64,000 nucleotides of DNA from NCBI RefSeq assembly GCF_014202275.1, contig NZ_JACHGF010000004.1, forward strand, positions 22,928-86,927. Reading direction: 5' to 3'. Shown here in pieces: positions 51,547 through 60,347 of this stretch. Source of the stretch: Rhabdobacter roseus (GTDB lineage: Bacteria; Bacteroidota; Bacteroidia; Cytophagales; Spirosomataceae). Made by a program: the position numbers and the translations under genes. The notes beneath the pieces were generated by a model that saw nothing but the letters and a program-made list of their open reading frames with translations, was not told where the DNA came from and searched no databases. Within the stretch, counting starts at the first letter, position 1, and every line of letters begins with the position of its first letter.

Positions 51547-52416
51547 ATGCTGAGGCTTCTGCGGCAACCGTACCCTTTTTCAGACTCCCCCCGGCGCGAC
51601 TTCCTGTTTTCGCTGGGGGTAGGTACTTTTGTTACGCTTTTTCTGTACGCTTTTCAGCCCTTTGGGCTGGCCCAATGGCGAAGTGGGCAAAAAGGATGGG
51701 TGTTGGTCGGGTACGGGTTGGTTACCTTCACCATGATGCTTTTCCTGTACTTTGTGCTGAAACGAATCTGGTTGCGGCGCGTTTTTCGGGAAGACAACCA
51801 TACCGTGGGCCGCGAAATCCTGCAGGTACTGGCGGTTTTAACCCTTATTACGATCGGGAACTACGGGTACTCTTGGGCTATCTTTAGGGGAACCACCGGC
51901 TCCCATACCGAGGAGTTTGCGCGGGTAATGGGCTATACGCTGCTCATTGGCATTTTCCCCACGGCCGCTTCGGTCTTTTTTAATTATATCTACCAGCTCA
52001 AAAAATACAGCCATCCGCCCCAAGTACCTCAGCGCGCGGAAAGTATCCCGCAAGCCCAGCAGGAGCCGCTGCGGCTAGTGGCCGAAAACGGAAAAGATAG
52101 CCTGGCCCTATTGCCGGAAGCGTTGCTGTACATCGAGGCGGCGGACAATTACTGTGAAGTTGTTTTTGAGCAGTCGGGCCAGCTCCGCCGGGAACTAGTG
52201 CGCAGCAGCCTCAGCCGATTGGAAACACAAATTTTCTCGGATCAGCTGTTGCGCTGCCATCGTTCCTACCTGGTCAATCTGGGCCGGGTGGTGAAGGTAA
52301 CGGGCAACGCGCAGGGCTATAAGCTCCACCTGGATGCCGGAGGGGCCATTCCGGTAGCGAGGCGCTACAACGGGGCGATTGTGGATCGGCTAAAAAGCGA
52401 GTCGATAGGTACCTAA
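51547..52416 (+). CDS. Membrane-anchored LytTR DNA-binding regulator
   Basis: A 289-residue protein with four N-terminal hydrophobic helices (FLFSLGVGTFVTLFLYAF, GLVTFTMMLFLYFVL, ILQVLAVLTLITIGNYGYS, YTLLIGIFPTAASVFFNYI), a linker, and a C-terminal LytTR DNA-binding domain (LLYIEAADNYCEVVF, LLRCHRSYLVNLGRVVKV). The form without a receiver domain is frequent in Bacteroidota. It is in an operon with a rhomboid protease. Membrane anchoring plus DNA binding suggests direct signal sensing or proteolytic release. Its TAA stop is followed by AAGTACC. Confidence 0.88.
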   Translation: MLRLLRQPYPFSDSPRRDFLFSLGVGTFVTLFLYAFQPFGLAQWRSGQKGWVLVGYGLVTFTMMLFLYFVLKRIWLRRVFREDNHTVGREILQVLAVLTLITIGNYGYSWAIFRGTTGSHTEEFARVMGYTLLIGIFPTAASVFFNYIYQLKKYSHPPQVPQRAESIPQAQQEPLRLVAENGKDSLALLPEALLYIEAADNYCEVVFEQSGQLRRELVRSSLSRLETQIFSDQLLRCHRSYLVNLGRVVKVTGNAQGYKLHLDAGGAIPVARRYNGAIVDRLKSESIGT

Positions 52417-52422
52417 AAGTAC

Positions 52423-53082
52423 CTAAGCTAACTCCGCCAGGACGGTCACACTGCCTACCGTTTTATCCCCCAGCTTCACCTTGATGTCCGCGTCGAGCGG
52501 CACGAACACATCCACCCGGGAGCCAAACTTGATGAAGCCCATTTCGCTGCTTTGCTCCACGGGCTGCCCTTCTTTGACGTACCAGCGAATACGCCGGGCC
52601 ACGGCGCCCGCGATTTGCCGGAACAGAATATCGACGCCCTGGGCGGTACGAATCACGATGGTGGTACGTTCGTTGTCGGTACTGGACTTGGGATGCCAGG
52701 CTACCAGGTACAAGCCGGGGTGGTACTTGAAGTACTGCACCACGCCGCTGACGGGCGTCCAGTTGACGTGTACATTGAGTGGCGACATGAAGATGCTGAT
52801 CTGGCGGCGCGGGCCCTGAAAGTACTCCGATTCTACGGCTTCCTCAATCACCACTACCTTCCCATCGCAGGGAGCGATGATTTGCCGTTCATCTTGGGAA
52901 ATGACGCGCTTCGGATGCCGGAAAAACTGCACGATCAGCACAAAGAAAAGAACGCTAACCAGCAGCAAAAGCCCGTGTAGCCAGCCTAGTTCGGGCGTGA
53001 GCGAGCGCACGCCCCAGTTAATGAGCAGGAGCAAAAGGGCGGTGCCGCCGATGATGGTATAGCCTTCTTTGTGAATCGTCAT
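52423..53082 (-). CDS. psd: Phosphatidylserine decarboxylase proenzyme
   Basis: A 219-residue small-form PSD of the archaeal type. The pyruvoyl-forming cleavage site Gly-Ser lies in GFIKFGSRVDVFVP, with HPKRVISQDERQIIAPCDGKV and SIFMSPLNVHVNWTPVSG upstream and an N-terminal membrane region (IIGGTALLLLLINWGV). It makes phosphatidylethanolamine from phosphatidylserine. The ATG at 53082 gives the usual short N-terminus. Its stop overlaps the iterated motif shared with the convergent LytTR gene. Confidence 0.93.
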   Translation of the reverse strand: MTIHKEGYTIIGGTALLLLLINWGVRSLTPELGWLHGLLLLVSVLFFVLIVQFFRHPKRVISQDERQIIAPCDGKVVVIEEAVESEYFQGPRRQISIFMSPLNVHVNWTPVSGVVQYFKYHPGLYLVAWHPKSSTDNERTTIVIRTAQGVDILFRQIAGAVARRIRWYVKEGQPVEQSSEMGFIKFGSRVDVFVPLDADIKVKLGDKTVGSVTVLAELA

Positions 53083-53235
53083 GGGAAGTACAATGGGTTC
53101 GAGGTCGTAAAAATACGAATATTGGCTAATTATGGAAACCTCAAATTCCACGGAGTTAGTGTAGAGGCGGGAATCGAAGGGAGGTCCGGAGCAAAAAGAA
53201 CGGAATCCGGGGGTACTTGGTAGCCGGGAAATGAA

Positions 53236-53274
53236 AAACCCCTGCCCATCCGAAACGGATAAGGCAAGGGTTTC
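53236..53274 (-). terminator. Terminator downstream of secA
   Basis: AAACCCCTGCC (53237-53247) pairs with GGCAAGGGTTT (53263-53273) with one mismatch, with an inner ATCCG/CGGAT stem. It lies 22 bases past the secA stop on the minus strand. Confidence 0.75.
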
Positions 53275-53295
53275 GTGGCTTCATGGCCAGGTACT

Positions 53296-56200
53296 TTATT
53301 CGATCACGACGCACTGGCCGCTCTCTACGTCTTGCTCTACTTTTTTAAACTTCACGTCGCGCAGTACGCGCCCGTCGCGGTACTGTACGGTTACCTTCTG
53401 GTTGCGGTCGGCAATTTTGATGGCGCGTACCGGTTCTTTTCGTACCGTCGACTCCATCTGCCGGGCGTACTCGTCGGGTCCGGCTCCGTTTTCGGCGGCG
53501 TAGTCCTCTTCGCGGTTGGTTTGCAGAACGGGCGCGGGCTCCCGGCGGCGTACGGGTGGCTGTACCTGCTCGGGCGCGGCTTGCTCCTGCGGAATGTCGG
53601 CCTTCATCAGGAAGGCGATCATGTCAAAGTTTACTTTACTAAGGAAACGCTTGAAGAGCTCCACCGACTCAAACTTGTAGATCAGCAGCGGGTCCTTCTG
53701 TTCAAAAACGGCGTTTTGTACCGACTGTTTGAGGTCGTCCATTTCGCGCAGGTGCTCCTTCCATTCCTGGTCGATAAGCGAAAGAACGATGGCCTTTTCC
53801 ATTTCGCGGATAATCTCGCGGCCCTCGGTGTCGATGGCCTTCTTGAGATTCACCACAACCCCGGCTTGCCGAAGTCCGTCCGAAAACGGAATCATGATTT
53901 CGGTGATGGTAGCGCCCCGCTCCGTGTAAATGGATTTGAGGATCGGCAGTGCTTTTTGGGCTATGGCCGCATTTTTGGCCTGGTAATGTTTCTCCGCGGC
54001 TGTATACAAGCGTTGAGCCCGCTCGGTATCCTTGAGGCGACCGTACTCGTCGGTACTGAAAGGTACTTCCATCCCCAGCGTGGTGAGCGTAGCCAGTTCC
54101 AGTTCGTCGTAGCTGCCGGAGGTATTGGCCGTTATCTCTTCGCAAACGTCGTATAGATTGTTGGCAATATCGACGGCCAGGCGGTCGCCGAAGAGCGCGT
54201 TCCGGCGACGGCGGTAAATGGCGTCGCGCTGGTAATTCATCACGTCGTCATATTCGAGCAGACGCTTCCGAATACCGAAGTTGTTTTCCTCTACCTTCTT
54301 CTGGGCCCGCTCAATGGACTTGGTAATCATGCTGTGCTGAATAACCTCGCCTTCTTCCAGCCCCATCCGATCCATGACCTTGGCCATGCGGTCGGAGCCG
54401 AAGAGTCGCATGAGGCTATCTTCCAGCGATACGAAAAACTGCGTAGAACCAGGATCACCCTGGCGGCCGGCGCGTCCGCGGAGCTGGCGGTCTACCCGGC
54501 GGCTTTCGTGGCGCTCGGTACCTACGATGGCAAGTCCACCCGCAGCTTTGGAGTCGGGCGTTAGCTTGATGTCAGTACCCCGGCCGGCCATGTTGGTGGC
54601 GATAGTGACGGTACCCGGCTTGCCCGCCTCGGCTACCACTTCGGCCTCACGCTGGTGCTGCTTGGCGTTTAGCACCTGATGAGGTATTTTGCGCAGAGTT
54701 AGCATCCGGCTGATGATCTCAGAGTTTTCAACGGAGGTAGTACCTACCAGTACCGGGCGGCCCTTCTGCACCAGGTCTACGATCTCGTCGGCCACGGCGT
54801 TATACTTTTCCCGCACCGAGCGGTACACTTTATCTTCCTCGTCGCGGCGGCTGATGGCCACGTTCGTGGGGATGGATACCACATCCAGTTTATAGATTTG
54901 CCAAAACTCGCCCGCTTCGGTTTCGGCGGTACCGGTCATCCCGGCCAGTTTGTGGTACATCCGGAAGTAGTTCTGGAGCGTTACGGTGGCGTAAGTTTGG
55001 GTGGCGTCTTCTACCTTGACGTTCTCCTTGGCCTCAATGGCCTGGTGCAGGCCGTCCGAGTACCGCCGACCATCCATGATCCGGCCCGTTTGCTCATCTA
55101 CGATCTTCACTTTACCGTCCATAAGTACGTACTCTACGTCCTTCTCAAAAAGCGTGTAGGCTTTCAGCAGCTGATTGACCGTGTGAATCCGGGCCGTTTT
55201 GACGGAGTAATCGCGAATAAGGGCTTCTTTTTTCAAAATACGCTCCTGCTCGTTGAGGGACGTATCCTTCTCAATGGCGTTGAGATCAATGGCAATATCG
55301 GGCAGAATAAAGAAATTGGTTTCTTCGGATTCTCCCGTCAGGAAGTCAATACCTTTTTCGGTCAATTCAATGCTATTGTGCCGTTCGTCGATGGTAAAGT
55401 ACAGCGGCGCGTCGGCTTCGGGCATGAGCTTCTGATTCTCGGCCAGGTAGATGCTCTCGGTTTCCTGCATCAGCGCTTTCATGCCCGACTCGCTCAGAAA
55501 CTTGATGAGGGGCTTGTACTTGGGCATACCGCGAAAAACGCGGAAGAGGGCTAAGCCACCCTCCTTTTTGTTCCCGGCAGCAATTTTGCGCTTGGCGTCG
55601 TTGAGCAAGTCCATCGCCAACTTTTTCTGGGCCTCCACGATCCGGCTTACCCTGGGTTTTAGCTCCAAGAAATCCTGCTCGTCGCCGCGGGGTACGGGCC
55701 CACTGATGATGAGCGGCGTACGGGCGTCGTCGATCAGAACGGAGTCTACCTCATCCACCATCGCGAAGTGGTGCTTGCGCTGTACCAGCTCCTCCACGCC
55801 ACGCGACATATTATCGCGGAGGTAGTCGAAGCCAAATTCGTTGTTGGTACCATAGGTAAGGTCGGCCTTGTAGGCATTACGACGAGCCGTGGTATTGGGC
55901 TGGTGCAGGTCGATGCAGTCGACGCTGAGTCCGTGAAACTCAAAGAGGGGCGCATTCCACTCGGCATCGCGTTTGGCCAGGTAGTCGTTTACGGTGACGA
56001 TGTGCACGCCTCGGCCCGCCAGCGCGTTGAGAAAGGCCGGAAGAGTAGCCACCAGCGTTTTTCCTTCCCCGGTAGCCATCTCGGCAATTTTACCCTGGTG
56101 AAGTACCACCCCGCCAATAAGCTGCACATCATAGTGGACCATCTCCCATTTTACCGGATTTCCGATGACGTTCCAGGTGTTGCTCCAAAAGGCTTTATTT

Positions 56201-56643
56201 CCGTTAAGAGTTACGTTTGACTTACGGGTGGCAATCTCCCGGTCAAAGTAGGTAGCTGTTACTTCCAGGCTTTCATTTTCTTTAAACCGACGGGCGGTTT
56301 CTTTGACTACGGCAAAAGCTACCGGCAAAATATCCAGCAGTACTTTTTCCAGCTCTTTGTTTCGATCCTCTTCGAGGGTATCAATTTGCTTAAAAATGGT
56401 TTCTTTCGCATCAACATCCGCCTCGTCTTCGGCCTGCTGGTGTAACTGCTTGATTTTCTCGTCGATGGGAGATAGTTCCTTAGCAATGTGCGCTCTCAGT
56501 TCGTCCGATTTGGCCCGCAACTCGTCGTGGGTCAAAGAAGCCAGCAGCTCGTACTCCGCGTTAACTTTCCCTACGTAGGGAAGCAATTCCTTCAAATCCC
56601 GCTCCGACTTGGTGCCGAACAGCTTCGCGAATAATTTTATCAT
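53296..56643 (-). CDS. secA: Preprotein translocase ATPase SecA
   Basis: A 1,115-residue SecA, the motor for Sec export. Walker A is MATGEGKTLVATL, the DEAD-type Walker B is MVDEVDSVLIDDARTPLIISG (in parts), followed by TGTAETEAGEFW and the NBF2 region TNMAGRGTDIKL and QLRGRAGRQGDPGSTQFF. The protein is ~200 residues longer than the E. coli form because of an insertion (~ residues 300-420) typical of Bacteroidota. The usual C-terminal zinc motif (CxCxxGxxxxxxxC) is missing: the protein ends in GQCVVIE. A long leader (~180 bases) precedes it. Confidence 0.97.
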   Translation of the reverse strand: MIKLFAKLFGTKSERDLKELLPYVGKVNAEYELLASLTHDELRAKSDELRAHIAKELSPIDEKIKQLHQQAEDEADVDAKETIFKQIDTLEEDRNKELEKVLLDILPVAFAVVKETARRFKENESLEVTATYFDREIATRKSNVTLNGNKAFWSNTWNVIGNPVKWEMVHYDVQLIGGVVLHQGKIAEMATGEGKTLVATLPAFLNALAGRGVHIVTVNDYLAKRDAEWNAPLFEFHGLSVDCIDLHQPNTTARRNAYKADLTYGTNNEFGFDYLRDNMSRGVEELVQRKHHFAMVDEVDSVLIDDARTPLIISGPVPRGDEQDFLELKPRVSRIVEAQKKLAMDLLNDAKRKIAAGNKKEGGLALFRVFRGMPKYKPLIKFLSESGMKALMQETESIYLAENQKLMPEADAPLYFTIDERHNSIELTEKGIDFLTGESEETNFFILPDIAIDLNAIEKDTSLNEQERILKKEALIRDYSVKTARIHTVNQLLKAYTLFEKDVEYVLMDGKVKIVDEQTGRIMDGRRYSDGLHQAIEAKENVKVEDATQTYATVTLQNYFRMYHKLAGMTGTAETEAGEFWQIYKLDVVSIPTNVAISRRDEEDKVYRSVREKYNAVADEIVDLVQKGRPVLVGTTSVENSEIISRMLTLRKIPHQVLNAKQHQREAEVVAEAGKPGTVTIATNMAGRGTDIKLTPDSKAAGGLAIVGTERHESRRVDRQLRGRAGRQGDPGSTQFFVSLEDSLMRLFGSDRMAKVMDRMGLEEGEVIQHSMITKSIERAQKKVEENNFGIRKRLLEYDDVMNYQRDAIYRRRRNALFGDRLAVDIANNLYDVCEEITANTSGSYDELELATLTTLGMEVPFSTDEYGRLKDTERAQRLYTAAEKHYQAKNAAIAQKALPILKSIYTERGATITEIMIPFSDGLRQAGVVVNLKKAIDTEGREIIREMEKAIVLSLIDQEWKEHLREMDDLKQSVQNAVFEQKDPLLIYKFESVELFKRFLSKVNFDMIAFLMKADIPQEQAAPEQVQPPVRRREPAPVLQTNREEDYAAENGAGPDEYARQMESTVRKEPVRAIKIADRNQKVTVQYRDGRVLRDVKFKKVEQDVESGQCVVIE

Positions 56644-56996
56644 GGTATGTGTTTGATCGTTAAAAGCCTTAGATAAGACAGTTGATTTTGTTGGAGGTTA
56701 AATCACCAAGGGCAACGTTCACACCAACTCATTTGGTGAGCACCTGCCCTACTTTAATTTAAAGCGTATAAAGATCAGGCCTTTCCTTACTCAAAATGCC
56801 AGATTGTCAGTTGATGGTACCTTCCTGACTGCAAAGTTAATTTTTTGCCCCTAGTTTAGTAACAAGATTTAAATAATAGTAGTGCGGAATGGTAAGAATG
56901 GCCGAATGAGGGGTTTCTCAAAGTACCCTGGACTCGAAATTTATCGCTTAGAAAATACAGAATCGTAGTATCTTGGGGGTTTCAAAAGGCACCCTC
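56644..56996. other. Leader of secA (minus) and upstream region of the symporter gene (plus)
   Basis: Divergent intergenic region of 353 bases. It contains a small stem CACCAA (56722-56727) with TTGGTG (56733-56738) and the secA -7 box, and nothing that looks like a gene. No SecM-like leader peptide was recognised. Confidence 0.5.
56832..56839 (-). promoter_or_regulatory. Probable -7 box of secA
   Basis: On the minus strand this reads TAACTTTG, a perfect TAnnTTTG box. The start of transcription would lie near 56825, giving a leader of ~180 bases. Confidence 0.5.
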
Positions 56997-58283
56997 ATGA
57001 AAAAAATCTACAACAACCTTACCTTTCGCGTATTAACGGCCATCCTACTCGGAATCCTGTTGGGGCATTTTGCACCAAGTACGGCCGCCCAGATGAAGCC
57101 CCTGGGCGACGTATTCATCAACATGATCAAGATGGTGATTGCACCCATTATATTCCTGACCATTGTGCTAGGAATTAGTAACATGGGCGACCTCAAAAAG
57201 GTAGGCCGTGTGGGGGGGAAAGCGTTGTTGTACTTTGAAATCATCACAACCATCGCCTTGGTCATCGGCCTGGTGGTGGCCAATCTGATCCGGCCGGGCG
57301 ACGGGGTCGTTACGACGGGGCTCGCTACCAGTGGCTCGGCCGAGGCCGTAAGCCGCTACGCCCAGCAGAGCGCCGAGATGGACTGGATGGATTTCTTCAT
57401 GCACGTGGTACCCAGCAACGCGGTGGGGGCTTTTGCCGAGGGGGACATCCTGCAAGTACTGGTCTTCTCGGTTCTTTTTGGCATGGGGCTCACACGGATG
57501 GGCAGTAGCGGGCAGAGCCTCATTCGTGCCTTCGACCGCCTTTCCAAAGTCTTTTTCAATATTTTGAATATCGTCATGAAGCTGGCTCCCATCGGGGCCT
57601 TTGGTGGGATGGCCTATACCATAGGTACCTACGGTCTGGCGGCGTTACTACCACTGGGCAAGCTCATGATAACGGTCTATGTTACCATGTTTTTATTCAT
57701 TTTTGTGGTACTTAACCTGGTACTTCGCTACTATAAGATCAGCCTCTGGCAGCTTTTAAAGTACATCAAAGAGGAGCTCCTGATTGTATTGGGTACTTCC
57801 TCGTCGGAGTCGGTGCTGCCGCTGATCATGGACAAGCTCGAGCATCTGGGCTGTTCGCGCTCAGTGGTAGGGCTGGTAATTCCGGCCGGGTACTCTTTCA
57901 ACCTAGACGGCACGACCATCTACCTATCCATGGCGGTGGTCTTTTTGGCGCAGGTATTTCAGGTAGACTTGACCCTGGCGCAGGAACTGACCATACTGGG
58001 TATCCTGATGGTAACTTCAAAGGGAGCGGCGGGCGTGACGGGGAGTGGATTTATTGTCCTGGCCTCCACGCTGACGGCCGTCAAGGTTATCCCCCTGGAA
58101 GGCCTGGCGCTCCTATTGGGCGTCGACCGCTTCATGTCCGAGGCACGTGCCATTACCAATACCATTGGCAATACCGTGGCGACGGTATGGCTGGCTCGCA
58201 ACGAAAACGAGCTGGACATGAAGCGTCTTCGGCAAGTGTTTAATAAAGAAGAAATAGATCCGCTGGCAAACTATGACTATTAA
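56997..58283 (+). CDS. Dicarboxylate/amino acid:cation symporter (DAACS family)
   Basis: A 428-residue secondary transporter of the DctA/GltP type, with eight helices plus two reentrant loops. Family hallmarks: TSSSESVLPLIMDKLE (first serine-rich hairpin), PAGYSFNLDGTTIYLSMAVVF, TSKGAAGVTGSGFIVLAST and DRFMSEARAITNTIGN, which bind substrate and Na+/H+. It imports C4-dicarboxylates or acidic amino acids. The ATG at 56997 matches the family start. The next small gene overlaps its end by 11 bases. Confidence 0.92.
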   Translation: MKKIYNNLTFRVLTAILLGILLGHFAPSTAAQMKPLGDVFINMIKMVIAPIIFLTIVLGISNMGDLKKVGRVGGKALLYFEIITTIALVIGLVVANLIRPGDGVVTTGLATSGSAEAVSRYAQQSAEMDWMDFFMHVVPSNAVGAFAEGDILQVLVFSVLFGMGLTRMGSSGQSLIRAFDRLSKVFFNILNIVMKLAPIGAFGGMAYTIGTYGLAALLPLGKLMITVYVTMFLFIFVVLNLVLRYYKISLWQLLKYIKEELLIVLGTSSSESVLPLIMDKLEHLGCSRSVVGLVIPAGYSFNLDGTTIYLSMAVVFLAQVFQVDLTLAQELTILGILMVTSKGAAGVTGSGFIVLASTLTAVKVIPLEGLALLLGVDRFMSEARAITNTIGNTVATVWLARNENELDMKRLRQVFNKEEIDPLANYDY

Positions 58284-58548
58284 TGACCTTGATCCCCGTG
58301 AGCGCCCCTACGTACTGGGCGCGCGCCTGGCTATATTCTTGTACATACTACCCATGCTGCTCCTGGCCTACCAGGTAATCCAGCTGCCTTTATGGGCTCT
58401 TTACCTGTTGCCCTTGCCCTACTTTCTGGTGACGGGCTACTGCTACCTGAAGCTTAGTGAAGAAGGGCGTTTGTTCATTCGACCGCTGTCCCTGGCCCTG
58501 ACATTGGTGATGCACATAGCCATCTGCTATTACATCTTTGGCCGGTAG
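58273..58548 (+). CDS. Small membrane protein of unknown function
   Basis: A 91-residue protein with three hydrophobic segments (ARLAIFLYILPMLLLAY, LWALYLLPLPYFLVTGYCYL, LALTLVMHIAICYYIFG). It overlaps the symporter gene by 11 bases in another frame, so it should be translationally coupled to it. I do not recognise a family. A partner or accessory role for the symporter is possible but unproven. Confidence 0.6.
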   Translation: MTINDLDPRERPYVLGARLAIFLYILPMLLLAYQVIQLPLWALYLLPLPYFLVTGYCYLKLSEEGRLFIRPLSLALTLVMHIAICYYIFGR

Positions 58549-58680
58549 AAAGCAGGGGCTTAACTACCCCTAAAAAAGCCCTTTCTTCCCCGGCTCGGGC
58601 CGTTTATCCAAAATCTAAACAACTACTTGGCAATGCATAGTACCTTTGATACATCAAATCAAAGAAAAAAACGCAAAGCC

Positions 58681-58908
58681 ATGAAAAATAATAGATTATT
58701 TCGCAACGTAGATCAAAAAGTAATAGGGGGAGTAGCGGCGGGATTGGCCGACTACTTTGCACTGGATGTCGTCCTGGTTCGGGTACTGTTTGTGCTGGCC
58801 TTCTTCGTCCCCATCCCCTTTCACGTTTTACTGTTCTACATTATTTTGTGGATCGTAATGCCTAGCAACAAGCGGGTACAGGAAACAAACTGGAACGCCA
58901 ACAGCTAG
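58681..58908 (+). CDS. PspC-domain protein
   Basis: A 75-residue PspC-domain protein: LFRNVDQKVIGGVAAGLADYF, followed by DVVLVRVLFVLAFFV and a second hydrophobic helix (LLFYIILWIVMPSNKR). This is the complete domain known from phage-shock protein C, a toxin-like or stress-response membrane protein. In-frame starts at 58627 (TTG) and 58633 (ATG) would add a polar head without conservation; the ATG at 58681 matches the domain start. Confidence 0.85.
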   Translation: MKNNRLFRNVDQKVIGGVAAGLADYFALDVVLVRVLFVLAFFVPIPFHVLLFYIILWIVMPSNKRVQETNWNANS

Positions 58909-58940
58909 CGGGCTCCCTGCCCAAGTACCTGGTGTAACAA

Positions 58941-58976
58941 GCCGTCCCGTGGGAACAAGCCCGGGGCGGTTTTTTG
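58941..58976 (+). terminator. Terminator of the PspC gene
   Basis: GCCGTCCCG pairs with CGGGGCGG (58962-58969, one G-U pair), then TTTTTTGTTTT. A clear rho-independent signal. Confidence 0.8.
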
Positions 58977-59006
58977 TTTTAAAAATTAATGGTACTTTTA
59001 CAAATG

Positions 59007-59020
59007 GTATGCCTGCATAC
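59007..59020. promoter_or_regulatory. Candidate operator GTATGC-CT-GCATAC upstream of the thiolase
   Basis: A perfect 6-bp inverted repeat around CT, 42 bases before the thiolase ATG. It shares the TATGC-NN-GCATA core with the site at 45808-45819 in front of the acyl-CoA dehydrogenase operon. Confidence 0.62.
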
Positions 59021-59062
59021 TACCTTCAAAGCAAACTTGAACCAATAACCTAACCAAGCCTT

Positions 59063-60241
59063 ATGAACGCATACATAGTAGCGGGCTACCGCAGTGCGGT
59101 GGGCAAAGCCCCCAGGGGCGGCTTTCGCTTTACGCGCCCCGATGACCTGGGAGCCGACGTGATCAAATACATGATGGCCCAAGTACCCCAACTGGACCCC
59201 ACCCGGGTGGATGACGTAATTGTGGGGAACGCGGTACCCGAGGCAGAGCAGGGTATGCAGATGGGGCGGTTCGTGTCGCTGCTGTCGCTGCCCGAGAACG
59301 TGTCCGGCATGACCATCAACCGCTACTGCGGCTCGGGTGTGGAGGCGATTGCCATTGCAGCCGCCAAGATTAGTGCCGGCATGGGTGAGTGCATCATTGC
59401 CGGAGGAACGGAGTCGATGTCGCTAGTACCAGTGATGGGCTGGAAAACGGCCCTCAATTACGAAATAGCTCACTCAAACCCCGACTATTACCTCAGCATG
59501 GGCCTGACGGCCGAGCAGGTAGCCAAGGACTACAAGGTGAGCCGCGAAGATCAGGATGCCTTTGCCTTTGCCTCCCATCAGAAAGCCCTGGCCGCCCAGC
59601 AGGAGGGGCGGTTCCGGGAAGATATTGTCCCCATTACGGTAAAGGAGACCTACTTTGATCCCGAATCGGGTAAGAAGAAAACCAAGGAGTACGTGGTAGA
59701 CCGGGACGAAGGGCCTCGGGCCGATACCACGCCGGAAGCCCTGGCTCGGCTCCGACCGGTATTTGCGGCGGGCGGTAGCGTGACGGCTGGTAATTCTTCC
59801 CAAACCTCCGACGGAGCGGCCTTTGTGCTGGTGATGTCGGAGCGGCTGGTCAATGAGCTAGGGTTAAAGCCCGTGGCTCGCATGCTTTCGTACGCTACGG
59901 CGGGGGTAGATCCGCGTATTATGGGGATCGGCCCCGTGGCCGCCGTACCTAAAGCCCTGAAACAGGCCGGGCTGAAACTGGGGGATATTGACCAAATAGA
60001 ACTTAACGAAGCTTTTGCGGCGCAGTCGCTGGCGGTCATGCGCGAGCTAGACATCAATCCGGACATCGTGAACCCAAACGGCGGTGCCATTGCCTTGGGC
60101 CATGCGCTGGGGTCTACGGGTGCGCGCCTGTCGGTGCAGCTCTTCAACGAAATGCGCCGCCGAAACCAGAAGTACGGCATGGTAACGGCCTGCGTAGGCG
60201 GGGGTCAGGGGGTAGCAGGTATCTACGAGCTACTCAGCTAG
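59063..60241 (+). CDS. Acetyl-CoA C-acyltransferase (thiolase)
   Basis: A 392-residue thiolase: nucleophilic Cys89 in TINRYCGSGVEAI, the NEAFAAQSLAVMREL block, the catalytic His in GGAIALGHALGSTGAR, and the second Cys in VTACVGGGQG. It can cleave 3-ketoacyl-CoA or condense acetyl-CoA; the shared operator with the acyl-CoA operon at 42-46 kb points to the degradative direction (inference). Monocistronic, with a strong terminator. Confidence 0.94.
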   Translation: MNAYIVAGYRSAVGKAPRGGFRFTRPDDLGADVIKYMMAQVPQLDPTRVDDVIVGNAVPEAEQGMQMGRFVSLLSLPENVSGMTINRYCGSGVEAIAIAAAKISAGMGECIIAGGTESMSLVPVMGWKTALNYEIAHSNPDYYLSMGLTAEQVAKDYKVSREDQDAFAFASHQKALAAQQEGRFREDIVPITVKETYFDPESGKKKTKEYVVDRDEGPRADTTPEALARLRPVFAAGGSVTAGNSSQTSDGAAFVLVMSERLVNELGLKPVARMLSYATAGVDPRIMGIGPVAAVPKALKQAGLKLGDIDQIELNEAFAAQSLAVMRELDINPDIVNPNGGAIALGHALGSTGARLSVQLFNEMRRRNQKYGMVTACVGGGQGVAGIYELLS

Positions 60242-60277
60242 GCAAGTCATTTAACGTCCATAGAACTGCCATTTGAT

Positions 60278-60320
60278 AAATCTCCGGGGAAGGTAGAAGT
60301 ACTTCCTCGGAGATTTTTTA
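60278..60320 (+). terminator. Terminator of the thiolase gene
   Basis: AAATCTCCGGGGAAG (60278-60292) pairs with CTTCCTCGGAGATTT (60302-60316) with one mismatch, then TTTT. The next gene starts 28 bases on. Confidence 0.9.
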
Positions 60321-60347
60321 CTTTTGGGCTTCACTTTGTACCCTCGC

